Of a stretch of 64,000 nucleotides of DNA, positions 1 to 11,324 are shown piece after piece. A program made the position numbers and the translations under genes. The stretch covers positions 8,435,501 to 8,499,500 of the forward strand of contig CM065184.1 in the NCBI GenBank assembly GCA_033026295.1, written 5' to 3'. The stretch comes from Channa striata (Eukaryota; Chordata; Actinopteri; Anabantiformes; Channidae). The stretch's first letter is position 1. The number at the start of each line of letters is the position of its first letter. The notes below the pieces were generated by a model, which was given only the letters and a program-made list of their open reading frames with translations, did not search any database and was not told the DNA's origin.

Positions 1-439
1 CGGGATTTATAGTGCATTTATTGTCCAAATCTAAATTTAAAACTTTACAGAATTCATAGTTTGACAGTTAGCTTAGTCAGACACAGCTTTGTACAGAAAA
101 ATTATTGTCTGGCTCAGCTAAGTATTAGCAGCCTGCTTGCTAAGCTAACAAGTTGACTTCTGGTGACACGTTAGCTGCTCTGCTAACTTAGTTAGCTAAT
201 TTAACTAATGCTAAATGTCAATAGAAACAATTGAAACAAGTTGATACCAGTGTAAGTTCTGTTATTCAACTGTCTCTTCACCACAATCACAGCTACCCTA
301 GTTGCATTTAGCTAACATCATTTAGTTCATTATATTGACTTTTTTTATCTCCACTGCTCCACTTACCGCCATCTTGGTTTTTTCTTTCCTCCTCTTCATT
401 TTTCTCCCTGGTGTTCGTTGGTTCGTTGGGCCATTTTGT

Positions 440-620
440 TCGCGCTGAATTGTGCGTCACTTGCGGCGCAGCGACACTCGGGGTCCTCTCAGGGAGGTCT
501 GCACACAGTCAGTGCCGGACACGCAGCGGTGTTCGGCCCTCGGGGACCCCCCACTGATCTCCCACTGACCCCCTACTGGCCTGGGGCCTGACAGTTGCCT
601 GCCTTGGCTGCTGTTAAAGT
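440..620. repeat. GC-rich patch, possible hAT-type transposon fragment
   Basis: A CpG-rich island inside AT-rich DNA, containing the string ggcctggggcctgacagttg, which resembles the ends of hAT-type elements common in fish. Terminal inverted repeats and target-site duplications were not resolved. An unannotated CpG promoter is the alternative. Confidence 0.25.
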
Positions 621-924
621 GAAATAATTCAGAACTTCTAATTAATTTACAAATTGATATAATTCAAGCTATTCATAAGCAGTAGTATATAAAAACAAAC
701 TATAGCATTGCTAATAGTGGAGGCTCACACTTGCACCATTGCTGATCGTGTGGGGGGTGTCGCATAGGGAATATTAACCCTAAACTCTTTCTTTATGTCC
801 CAGTTATTAACTTAGAAACCATACAACACAAAGCGCTCCAACATGTTCTTCATGCAAACACATCCACCTGCCAACTGCTGTGTTAGAAAAGGTAAACAGC
901 AGCATGACTCTAAGATATCTATTA

Positions 925-926
<2 letters not shown>

Positions 927-963
<37 letters not shown>

Positions 964-967
964 CACA
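927..967. repeat. (AC)n microsatellite
   Basis: About 20 AC units with one gc interruption, lying 40 bp before a perfect hairpin. Confidence 0.95.
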
Positions 968-1007
968 CTCACATCGCTCTAGTAAAGAAACAGCTACAGT
1001 GTTCAAG

Positions 1008-1050
1008 TTAATTTGAAGCTATAGGCTGCGAGCCTATAGCTTCAAATTAA
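1008..1050. repeat. Perfect 20-bp inverted repeat with 3-nt loop
   Basis: The left arm (1008-1027) and right arm (1031-1050) are exact reverse complements separated by gcg. The arms begin ttaatttgaagc. No transposase or flanking duplication was recognised. Confidence 0.95.
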
Positions 1051-2265
1051 TTTGTCCCTATTGTGCATTTCGTTATTTATTTTGCACAATTAATGCACCA
1101 AGAACAATACAGACATTTTTATATGTTATTATTGCTCAATGCTATAAATAACATTTTAATACATATCATGTTAAAAATTGCTACATCACTTTTTTGTAGT
1201 TCTATATCATAACTAAAGGTTTATTTTTATATTGCATTGGACTGAAATTAATCCGATGATTGCTTTACAGTTATGGCTGAGTGTAGAGCAGCTTGTCATA
1301 TGGGATTGCTAACAAAACGGTCAATTACTGAGATATGCAGGTCTCTGACTCAGGCTTTGTGGGGGAAGACTCATGCAAGAAAGGGAGATGTATTGGATCC
1401 CCTGAACAACTTAATCCCCCACATAATCCCTAACTTTAATTTAGTCAAATTCACGTTCACACAAATAAAGCTGCACAGGAACCGGAGCTGTTTGAGTCCC
1501 AGTTACCAACAGAAGAGGGAGAGTGTGTCAGAAATGTAATTTATTTTTGCGTTATTGCGTCTGATGTGTCTGCTTTTGTGTTATAAAGCGCTGTCAGACG
1601 CAGCCTCACCTTATGCAAGATAATATTACTCTATTGTTACAGGCAGACGTGGAGGGATAACACACCACTGAGACCACGCCTGACATAAACCCCCTTTACT
1701 GAAGCTTTCAACACATTTTCCTCTGTTGATTTAAAAATCATTATATCTCTAAAAAGAAAAAACACTTCTCTGTATCATGGTAGAGCTTGACTTAAATTAG
1801 CAGGTTTGAAAAGGATTTGAACCAATTAGTCTCAGTGAAAAAGAAACATAAGAACTCCACTAAATCTCCTTAAATGAGCAGTGATCAATTAGACACAGCA
1901 GACAAGAGCTAACTTTACTCAAACTAGTTATCACTTGTGTCATTAATAAATCTTTTACAATTTAACATAATATTATGTGGAGCATCCTTAGACAGACAGA
2001 TCAGTCCACACAGGGCCGTAGGTTTTGTTTGAGAAGCTGGAACTCACCAATCTATGACATAACAAATTCTGATGCTGTCCAGAAATTGTTAAATGTTAAT
2101 TAGACAAGATGTTATGGGTGATTTATTATACAACTTACTCTATGCATGTGGTTTCCTTGATAGAGACATGACATGCTAAATTAAGCTCCATCATGAAAGG
2201 CTCACTGTCATTTAGTGCTGTTTATTTGAAGATTACATCTTCTGGTCCACTAGTGTTTTAGTACT

Positions 2266-2389
2266 AAAAAGGAAAATCCTAAAAAACACAAATCCTAAAA
2301 AAGAAAATTCCTAAAAAAAACATAAATCCCAAAAATGAAAAATCTTAAAAAACATAAATCCTAAAAATGGAAAATCCTAAAAAACATGC
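2266..2389. repeat. A-rich degenerate tandem array
   Basis: About eight degenerate copies of a unit like 'aaaatcctaaaaaacat', alternating with 'aaatcctaaaaatgg'. It is a local minisatellite with no coding potential. Confidence 0.8.
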
Positions 2390-3755
2390 AGAGGCACTGA
2401 AATTATCTTTTCCCACTGAAATGAGCCTGCAGGCTTTCTCTCAGGTTGCATGAAGTCCCTAAAACCTCCTCAGAAAAGATACCAACAGGCGAAACCCAGG
2501 GCAAAAAGTCCAGGGAGCACTTACTTCTGCTCAGATAACTCAGTTGCTTTGAGTGCACAGTCATATTTAGAGCAAGTCAGATGAGCATATGAAGATTCTT
2601 ACTCGCATCAACTTGTGTGGGTTTGAGGCAGATGGCTGGTCAAAGCCGTGTGCTGTTTAGAGAGGCTTAGGAAGTAAATCAGCTGAAACTGAAAAAGTCA
2701 GATGGACAAAGTCACTACTGGACCAAGGGTGGGAGACATGGAAATTACAACCGAGTCCAACCGAAGGAAATACAGTAGATGCAAAAACAGAGAAACTCTC
2801 AGTTTTTGTTTAAACACAGGAAGAAACGTATGATTCTGAATGTATTATGTTGAACACTGAATGTCTTATGCAGATAACAAAAGACTTAAATGAATGAAGT
2901 CAGATGTTTGTGTGCCACACTAACCAATCGGATTTTCAGAAACTTCTAAGGCAGCCCCGCTGTGGGTTCTTCTAACCGAGTTATAATGTTTACTTGAATT
3001 GTTCCAAAACCAAGTTACTTGCATAACTAGGTTAAGAACAGAAATCTCTGTAGATGTAAACAACCACTAACTGAATTTATAGACTAAGAAAAAGAGCATC
3101 TCAGACACAACATCAGCATTTCGAACAGGCCTTTACACTGCAGACATATTGTCCCTGCATGCTGTCAGCTTATTCTCATTTGATAATAACATTACGTACT
3201 GTCACCGTGAAGCACACTGTGATACTGAATCACCTCTCCTCCGTGATGAAAGGGCACAACAATATTACATGTACGTGTTTATAAAAAGTGATGTCAAGGT
3301 TTTTGAAAACTGCTTTATAAATGTACAGGAAGAATAACGCTCTGCAAGGCATCTACACAACGGTTCATACGTGTAGGGGGTCTTTACTGAGTGCCGCATG
3401 TTGTTTTGCCACAGCCATTTTCATCGTTATTGGACATGACTGTAGTTAGTTGCTGGCTTTCTGTGCTTGTTTCCTAAGTAGCTACTCGTCAATAGTTAAG
3501 ATCCATATTGCTGTTTAAGGCTCAGGAGGTGTCCATTAGAGTCTACTAGTGAGACATGTTTCCCTGCAAAGCTCAATCAATAATATCTGTTGGACATGAA
3601 TTTTTTCCCATTTCCTCTCCTATTATCACACAAAATAATGGAGTGTGCCCGTGGGACTACGTATTGATTGTGTTTATATTCATCTCTAACCAGCTGAATT
3701 GGAGAGAGATGAGGAGACAAGTCGACTTTAATGCTTACAGCGCGTTTCCTCACAG

Positions 3756-3837
3756 GGCTACGACGACGGATACGGAGGGAATATGACGACGAGAGTTACG
3801 AAGCCTACGAGGACAACTACAGCAACCAGTCAAAGAG
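3756..3837 (+). CDS. khdrbs2: khdrbs2 Tyr-rich exon with apparent frame break
   Basis: Bounded by tttcctcacag and by gtagcg. From 3756 the frame reads GYDDGYGG. From 3779 a different frame reads EYDDESYEAYEDNYSNQSK and joins in phase to the next exon. The family has GYDDGYG followed directly by the acidic Tyr block, so one G appears to be missing from a G run near 3777-3779 (82 nt found, 83 expected). The frame joined to the next exon is open across the whole exon, giving Arg-rich residues first, if the preceding exon ends in another phase. Confidence 0.85.
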
Positions 3838-5838
3838 GTAGCGCCACACAGAAACGCTGGATAAACCAAAAAGCTTTCACCATCGACCTAACTTACAGTT
3901 CAGCTCTCCCTGCAGCCAACTAATAGATCAACAGCATGTTTGTATGTTGCAGCGTTGCATATGTTCCTAAGTAATAAGTTAACACCTTCACCTTAATAAA
4001 TTACTTATTTACTGAGTTTGTTATCTATATTCTTTGAATTAAATCAAATCCAATGCAAACAGCAAAACAAGCAACCAACCAAAACATGATGGAGGCTATT
4101 TCTCTGTGCCATGGAGCCCAGTTGCCTATTAATAATTAATAAAACAGCATATGCAACATATAATTTACCCTACATACACCTTATTGCTTACCCTAACTCT
4201 TTCAATTATAAATTATTTAATAATGAATGCTGTGTTTAGTGCTGTTTGCATGACATTCGCTAAAAACTCCAGGATACAGGAAATGGTAGAAAATAGTTTT
4301 TTCTTTTTTGAAATGACTATGTGTGTTTGTTAGTCGTTTATAAAGATGTATGTATACTGTAGTAATGAATGGGTTTTTATTTTGTAAATTACAAGTAAAA
4401 TGTAAAAAGTATCAGCCCTTTGTAAGGACATATCATTACAAATATTTTTAATTAAAACATTTTAACAACCTTAACACATCTGACAAAAAAACATTTTGAA
4501 GACAGGTGGTTTGTCTTGACTGTTCTGTCCCCACTTTTCTGTTTAATTCAGCATTTCAGAATATTACAAATATGGACACGGAGCCAGCGATGAATCCTAC
4601 AACAACTACGGTAAGAGGAGCTTATTCTTGCACTTTGCTGAACTTTATTCTGTCGACCGTTTCTCCAGGGTTTTGCTGACTTTAACTTTGTACATTCTGT
4701 GCAGGATTTTAAAATCTGCCAAAGATTTTTGGACCTGATGTGACCTGGCCTAATTTAAATTTGTTCCTGACACACACATATAAAAAAGTCTTGGCCATAC
4801 AATCCTGTCTGTTGCTATACTGATATTTAAAAGATGTTTTACAGCAGAGAAATGCAGGCAAAACCTCTGTGGTTCCAGTCCACTTCTAATCATCCTCACC
4901 CAGGGAGCCATTCCTGCATGCTTCACCCCTTCTAGCTTCCTGGCTACGAGCTGCATTTGACTCGAACAGTAAATGTGCCAGTGGACGCTCAGGGGGGCTA
5001 ACCGATGCCCATTGTAAAGGTGGAGTGCTTTGTCTTTTGGATATGCGCCTTCATGGGCTTATTCGAAAAAAGGCTGTTACAATTGGCTGAGCAACCTCCG
5101 TTGTGAAAACAACACCGCTGTCAGGAACAGAAAATGTGTCTTGTAATTTAAAAGTACCAACTGTTATATAAGCACAGCACACACGCCCTCAACGCAGTGA
5201 TCAAATGATCATGTAAAACTTTTATTTCAAGCAGAAATGTTAAAATCACAAAAAGGAGAGTGAGGTTGTCACACGACAGTGACGATAAGCTGGTTGCCAC
5301 AACGTGTTTGCAGCCTCATTCATTTTCAGCACAATGAATTGTGCACTGGGGTGTTGAGGTCGAACCAAACCAAAACCAAGGGGGCAATGATTTGATTTTC
5401 TGCTCCATAAACACTTTCTTATTTGGAAGCAGTGCAATGTGCCATGCAGCAGAGTTGGCCATCTTTATGTAATTTGGCTCTAAGGAAGGAGCTGCTGACA
5501 GTCAGATCTTAGTATTGGTCCAACAGAGGCCAAAGAGCTTATGAAATTAATTTTCTGTGGAGAGAAGCCTCCAGTACCGCTTGGGCTAGAATTTGCTCGC
5601 TTGAATTTTCTTGTCTTTGGTTAAATGGGTTGTGTAACGCAAGTATACAATACCTGAGCTCACAGTTTGACTTTGTGACCCGAACTTTCCAAGCACGGTG
5701 ACTGCAGTGTGTGTGTGTGTTTTTTTTTTTTACTGTTTTGCAGAGGAGGAATGGGCGACTACCCGACCCAGTCTCAAAGCCCCCATTTTACGGCTGACAA
5801 GAGGGGGCTACAGAAAACATCCCTATGGTAGATACTGA
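3756..5838 (+). CDS. khdrbs2: KHDRBS2 (SLM1), C-terminal end, partial gene
   Basis: KHDRBS2 is a nuclear STAR-family RNA-binding protein related to Sam68 that binds U/A-rich RNA and regulates splicing. Only the tyrosine-rich C-terminus lies in the window, in three exons (3756-3837, 4552-4610, 5744-5838). Visible signatures are the tyrosine/acidic block (EYDDESYEAYEDNYSNQSK), the YGHG motif in SEYYKYGHGASDESYNNY, EEWATTRPSLKAP, and the terminal GGYRKHPYGRY. That terminus is the family's C-terminal nuclear-localisation signature. EEWATTR followed by SLKAP favours KHDRBS2 over KHDRBS3. The KH/QUA domains and Arg-Gly region lie left of the window. One oddity: the first exon carries an apparent one-base frame break between its two homologous halves, and several last-exon residues differ from my memory of mammalian KHDRBS2. 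Confidence 0.9.
4552..4610 (+). CDS. khdrbs2: khdrbs2 YGHG exon
   Basis: Acceptor tttaattcag, donor gtaaga. With one borrowed base on each side it reads SISEYYKYGHGASDESYNNY, matching the YYDYGHG region of KHDRBS2/3. Confidence 0.93.
5744..5838 (+). CDS. khdrbs2: khdrbs2 last coding exon
   Basis: Preceded by a (GT)n plus poly-T tract and the acceptor tttgcag. Reads EEEWATTRPSLKAP, six less conserved residues (ILRLTR), then GGYRKHPYGRY and TGA. The last eleven residues are nearly those of mammalian KHDRBS2. Confidence 0.95.
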
Positions 5839-7312
5839 AGGTGCTCCAGATATGTGACCTTCAATTCAAAACAATTTATAATACTTTTTTTTTTTATTTC
5901 CTCATAAAATGTGGTAACATTTACTTTTTTTGTATGTCTCCTTTGGAAAATGAAATATATAAATAAGCCCATTAAGCACATAAATCCAGAAACCTAACCT
6001 TACCATAGTACTTAGATTTTTTTCAAAGGATAAAGTCTTTAAAAAAAAAAACACTGAGACGAAAAGAAAAGAGACATTTAACAGACTCGTTCGTCTGCAG
6101 GAAAATTGTTTTTAAAATTAACTGATTGAGTGTCCTTCACCTTCACCTCCACCCCAAAACATGTAATTTTGGCAGATTTCTGGAATTAAACATCTTAGAA
6201 GTTGTGTGTCTGAATTTGACAAATACGTTTCCATTTATTGCCTTTAATGCAGAGATTATCAGGGTCTACTAACCAACCGAGGAGAAGACTTCACAATATG
6301 ATTGGCTTTTCAGAAGCTCACTGTCCAATTACAAAATTGACAACTCAGTACATGAGGGGACTTCAACACCATTCGTCTTTTGCTTTGTCGTTTGTCACTA
6401 GTCTTTGTTCCTACGTTGTGAGACTAGGAGAGACACCCTGGATGTTCTAAGCTTTATAAAAACACATTTATGGTTTTCTATGTTGGTTTTAAACTTATTA
6501 TTTATTGAAAAGGATTTCAGGGCACGAGTCCTGCTTAGCTTATTGTAGGTCACCCAAAATTATTTTGTGCAGGGGGGAAACTTAACCAGGCAGAACTGCA
6601 GAGCAAAAATGTGACACTCACATCGAGTTCAGCATTATCCTTTTTCAACCTCCATCACCTTTCTCAGCGGTTCACTGATTGGTCTGGCTGTGGGCTCAGT
6701 GTGGTTAAAGTGGATCTTTTCCAGACTAATACCTTAGAGTGAAAACATAGCCTGTGAGATTCAGATTGGTTTCTTCAACAATTTTTTTTTTTCCCCCACA
6801 AATGTATTTATTACTTGGGTTAGTCAAAGTCAGCCAAGAGTTAATTTGTCTGGTGAAGCTGCAAACCAGAGCTGTTCCGCAGAAGCGTCACCTTCTGTTT
6901 CTCTGCAACAACATTAATACAAGAAGTAAAATGACCTATTAAACTCCATCAAAGGCAACAGCTGGAAACCAACTTTTTTTTTTTGCAGAATTCAAACTTA
7001 AATGCAAAGTAAATGACCTAAAAATGCATTTTAAAAATGTTCAAGGTTTAGAAATCTAAACCGACCCGTCTTCAAGTTTTCCCTATAACTAATTTGCTAC
7101 AGGAGACTGTGACGAATTCTTGCTAAAATGGAGTTGATACGCCAGCCTAAAGTTAGCCTAAGTTATACTGTGTTTTCAAATGATACAAAGTGTGTATCCA
7201 AATCGTGCAAAACATATTTTCTGTTTGGATTGAAACAATCAACAATGTACAGTGTGTAATTTCTAATGCGTGCTTTGTTCTGTGTTTAACCTGTATTTGT
7301 ACATTTAATAAA
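5839..7312 (+). other. khdrbs2: Probable khdrbs2 3' UTR, with poly(A) signal at 7307-7312
   Basis: AT-rich, non-coding sequence after the stop codon. The first canonical AATAAA noticed downstream is at 7307-7312. No transcript evidence is available, so the true cleavage site could be further on. Confidence 0.4.
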
Positions 7313-8396
7313 AACAACATAACCTCAACGCAGTGTGTAAGACTTTCTAAATAGGTGACCATGGAGCTCTTTGTCACACTCTGTTAACAAAATTGCAGCA
7401 AGACCTTTTGAGTTTCTTGTTTATAAAATTTAACATCTGTTTTTATGTAACAGTTAATGCATTTCACAAAGAAACGTTTCCTAAATGAGTCATTTGTTAA
7501 GTATTTAATATTCCTACTCATTCGTTCCTGGAATCTCTGATCACTTTCTTATTTAGAAACTAATACATTTCTTTTCCGAACCCACATCACTAAACAGACT
7601 GTGAGAATGTGGAGTTAAAAGAGGTAAGAAATCCTCATGTGTTATCACAATAATACCGCAAAGCTCAGCGCTCGAAGCATCATGAGCCATTCATGGTGCA
7701 GATATTGGCATTTACCATCTTACAGTATGTAACTGCTAAATGAAAACGGCACGCTCATTGTGCTGTGTCTTTAATCTGCAACTCAACGGTGTTTCTGTTA
7801 ACCTCTTTATGTATTTCCATCATTTAACCAGAGAAAGTTGTATATGCACTGTAACTTTCCGTGCTTTAAACCTCAAAACTGAAGTCCACTTAGCGATTTG
7901 AATTCTCTTTTGTGATTAGTACATCTGAAGTCTGGCTCTCATTGAGGCCTCAGTGAGGCTGAAAGGAAGACTAAGCAGGTAACCCTAATAATAATAATGC
8001 TAACTAATGATAACTTCCACTTAAAAAAAAGTAAACCTGCCCTTTTTAACCCCAAATAAATGCACTGTTTAATGAAATGTCTTGACATCTCTAACTAGAT
8101 TTAGCTAAACTGTGATAAACAATAAATTCTAATAAAACAATAAAATAATGTTCGGCCAGCTAAACATCACGTGAGTGATATAAATATATTCAAAAATTTG
8201 CCTAAAACTCCTCAAATATTTTCATTGTATTTTTAGATCACTTTGAATTGGTTTACTTTTTTCACAGTGATGGAATGAAATGCCTGTTGTGTACAATACG
8301 CACATGAGAATATTGCATGCGGTCTCACTCTATACTTCTTTATTACTGGTGTTAGATGAGATTGACACGGTGTTTGTGTTTTTTTTTTCCCTATAG

Positions 8397-8449
8397 ATGT
8401 AGAAACACACTGTAGTGGGATCTGGTCACGTCAGAGAGGAGTGTGACAG
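8397..8449 (+). other. Exon-like segment (non-coding or cryptic)
   Basis: A strong poly-T tract and ccctatag acceptor are followed 53 bp later by cag|gtcagt. It contains stop codons and is not recognised as coding. It could be a non-coding exon of an RNA downstream of khdrbs2. Confidence 0.2.
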
Positions 8450-10192
8450 GTCAGTGGCTATTTTCCTCCTGCTACATTATGCTTATTATAGGCATCTAGC
8501 TGAAACCATCAGTGGTCAGTAGTGATTCACCAGCCAGAAATAATAAGCAGGAAACCAACAGGTTTGGCTTGTTCGGTTAATTTTGCAACCATTTAGCAAA
8601 GGCTTCATGCTTTCTTTGACTCATAGTTTACAGATTAAAATAGAACATTTATGTTTTGTGATTAAGATTAATATTTTACTGCTGCTTACTGATCATAAAG
8701 GATTGAAAGATAATTTCCACCTCGCTGCTCATTCTCCTGAATTTACCATTAACGCTAGTTCACATCAACTTCAAGTAAAACAGTCCACAGTTTTTATAAC
8801 TCTGGCGGCTCATTATAAACACAATAAAGCATACACAAGCGATTAAAGTAATGGAAACAAAGGAGATACAGTGAAGACAATCCTACTAAAACCGGTGATG
8901 TAATAAGAAATGATTAATCATGTAGGAACAGCAGAGCACTAACTATATGAAGTGAATTATGTGTGTGCAAAGATGTGTTTGAAAATGATTGATCCATCTG
9001 AGCAGAGAAGCTTCCCAGTTGCACAAACACAAGAAATATCATCCATTAAATACAATTTTTACTGCCATCATACTTATCTTTTTTTGTTTCATCTGAATCC
9101 GTCTCTTTTCTGACTCATACCTGCTCGTTTGTAGTAAACTTCTTTACTTAGAATCTTTTCTCCGATTTATGTTTTATAAGCTGTGCAAACACAGCTACAC
9201 TTAATCCCTACGGACGGATACCTGCTGACCTATTCATAATTCATGCTCTTTACTGACATTTTTCCAAAGGTGCCATCCTTTTTGAAAGCGTATTCGGAGG
9301 CAAAGCAGCTTAATTGCGAATTTGTGCTGATAATGCAAAACAAGAAAAAGACAACAGAGAACAAAGCAGACCCAGAAGTGCAAAATACAGCAACACTAGC
9401 TCCTATATTGGTAACAAACTCTTCTCTTCTCTGCGAATGCATACATATTCCCTAAAATCATTTATTTTTTTATTATAAAGCAATCTTGGTAAATTTTACC
9501 AAAAGTTGTCATCATTCTTCATGGTCGTGAGGACGTCTGCAAAGAGATTGATTCAGTCATGCAGGAAAACTCCTTCAGAGCTGATTTAACTTCATTTTGA
9601 TGCATTTAACTTGAATAGCTTCTGATTCCTTTTCATCATAATAAAACTTGTTACACCTATATGTCACAAATGTAAAATTTTTCATTTCTTGTCACAGCAG
9701 GCTTTGCAGTACTTAATACTTCATTCTTTGTGAAGAACAAAGAGTCAATTCACATTTTACAGCCGCACGTGTCACAAGAGGAACTGTGTGTGAGCTCTGT
9801 GGTTATTCTGAACTTGTGAAACTAAACCAAACGACTTTTTCTAAAAGAAACATTATAATGAACATCTTCAGATGGAGCAATCTATTTTTAGCTAAAACAG
9901 TGTATTTATTTAAAGAGCTCAAATCACTTTCAGCTTTTCTCCATCTGTCTTTTCTCATATCGTTGAATAATCACGGGCCAGTTGTCTGAACAACATACAT
10001 TTTTTTTTTACTGGAGCTCATATGGTGGCCAAATCATTATGTCATGGTGTTTCTGCAGTTATGCATAGAGAACATGTGAGTGTGTTTTTCATATATTCTC
10101 ACTCCCATGTGATAATGCAACAAGACTCACATTATGCTCCCATTGTCTTTTTGCAAAGTAACGTCTTGTATTTGTGCTTCTTTCCACTGCAG

Positions 10193-10272
10193 GAAGCTCA
10201 GACAGCAGCTCCCAGAGGACTGAAGCTTCAGTCATTAGACATCTCACAGTCCCTCATCAGTGAGGTGGCTCG
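10193..10272 (+). other. Exon-like segment (possible lncRNA or alternative 3' exon)
   Basis: Acceptor ctttccactgcag and donor gtacgt enclose 80 bp that are open in one frame (starting EAQTAAPRGLKLQSLDISQ). The protein is not recognised. It lies on the same strand as khdrbs2 and about 4.4 kb past its stop. Confidence 0.25.
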
Positions 10273-11258
10273 GTACGTATTTGCAGTTGTTCTGCACAAA
10301 GCAGCTAATTATAAAGCTGTCTGCATTTTTTTTTTCTCGATGCTGAGGTTGAAAATATTACTTGTTGACCACATGAACAATTACTGTGTCAAGCCAAGGC
10401 AAAATTAGATAACAATGTTCTTTTTTTTATGGTCGACTTGTTAACATACAGTAGCATCATTGTTAATGAGCAGTAATGTTCATAAGCCGCAGCAATGAGC
10501 TTTTTGCAAACACGTTTAAAATAAAGTAACATGCTCTGACAAACACAGTTATTAAGGGATATATATTCCTGGACAATAAAGAGGTTATGAAACAGGCAAG
10601 CACAAAAAAATATTGATTTAAAAATGCAAATTTTTACTTCCTATTTTTACCTTATGTTTGCTCTGTGACTTCATTCGTATAACTAACTCTCGTGTTTACT
10701 GGAAATGATCAGTGTTGCTGAAAACTCTGTGTGCACCAGTGATGTTCAGGCAGCCTTTGCCAGCAGCGTTCTCAGATCCATTTTCATAACGAGCTGGCCG
10801 CCAGCTCGAAACCAGCCAAGAGCTGAAATTCCAAAGCCTGCTTTGGATGTTGATGCATTTCTTAAATTGAATCCCACTGATTTAACTCCTCTCAAATTCA
10901 GATTACAAAAAGCATTTTTAAAATAAATATCATTTCTCTTTGTACTGCACAAAGAACAGAGTCCCAGGTGCTTAGAGTCTTTGCAGCCGCCTTCACACCT
11001 CTTTGCCATTATTCTACACATGGATCCACGCTGACTCTTGTCCATTAGCCAGTCCTGGCCTGCAGCCTCTGGTACAATTTAAAAAATGGCAGCTGTTTGT
11101 TTTGTTGTTTTGCCAAATTTATCATCTTTTACAATTCTGCGCTCCTAGTAGAATATATATTAGTCCAATAAACAAAGGGTTCTCTGCTTATGCATCTGTT
11201 CTGTGAGAAAGGAAAGATTCAATTTGTTGATATTAAATTGTGAATGTTTTGAATACAG

Positions 11259-11324
11259 AGATAAATTTGGACCTGAAGACAGAAGATGGTGGAACGTGAT
11301 GGTAAAGACAGACAAATGACCCAG
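11259..11324 (+). other. Exon-like segment with two possible donors
   Basis: Acceptor gaatacag followed by donors at 11301 (gtaaag) and 11324 (gtaagg). Non-coding as far as can be seen. It may belong with the two preceding exon-like segments. Confidence 0.18.

Larger units (their letters stand above)
1..3755 (+). other. Presumed khdrbs2 intron / upstream sequence
   Basis: No coding exon is recognised here. The next khdrbs2 exon begins at 3756 and the RNA-binding and Arg-Gly-rich parts of the gene must lie left of the window, so this stretch is inferred to be intron. It holds a GC-rich patch, an (AC)n tract, a perfect hairpin and an A-rich tandem array, listed separately. Short open frames in it lack splice context and protein resemblance. 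Confidence 0.6.

Noticed and set aside
10022..10408. 128-codon plus-strand open frame
   Set aside because: It has no recognisable domain, runs through an exon-like segment flanked by splice motifs, and its length is within chance for AT-rich DNA.
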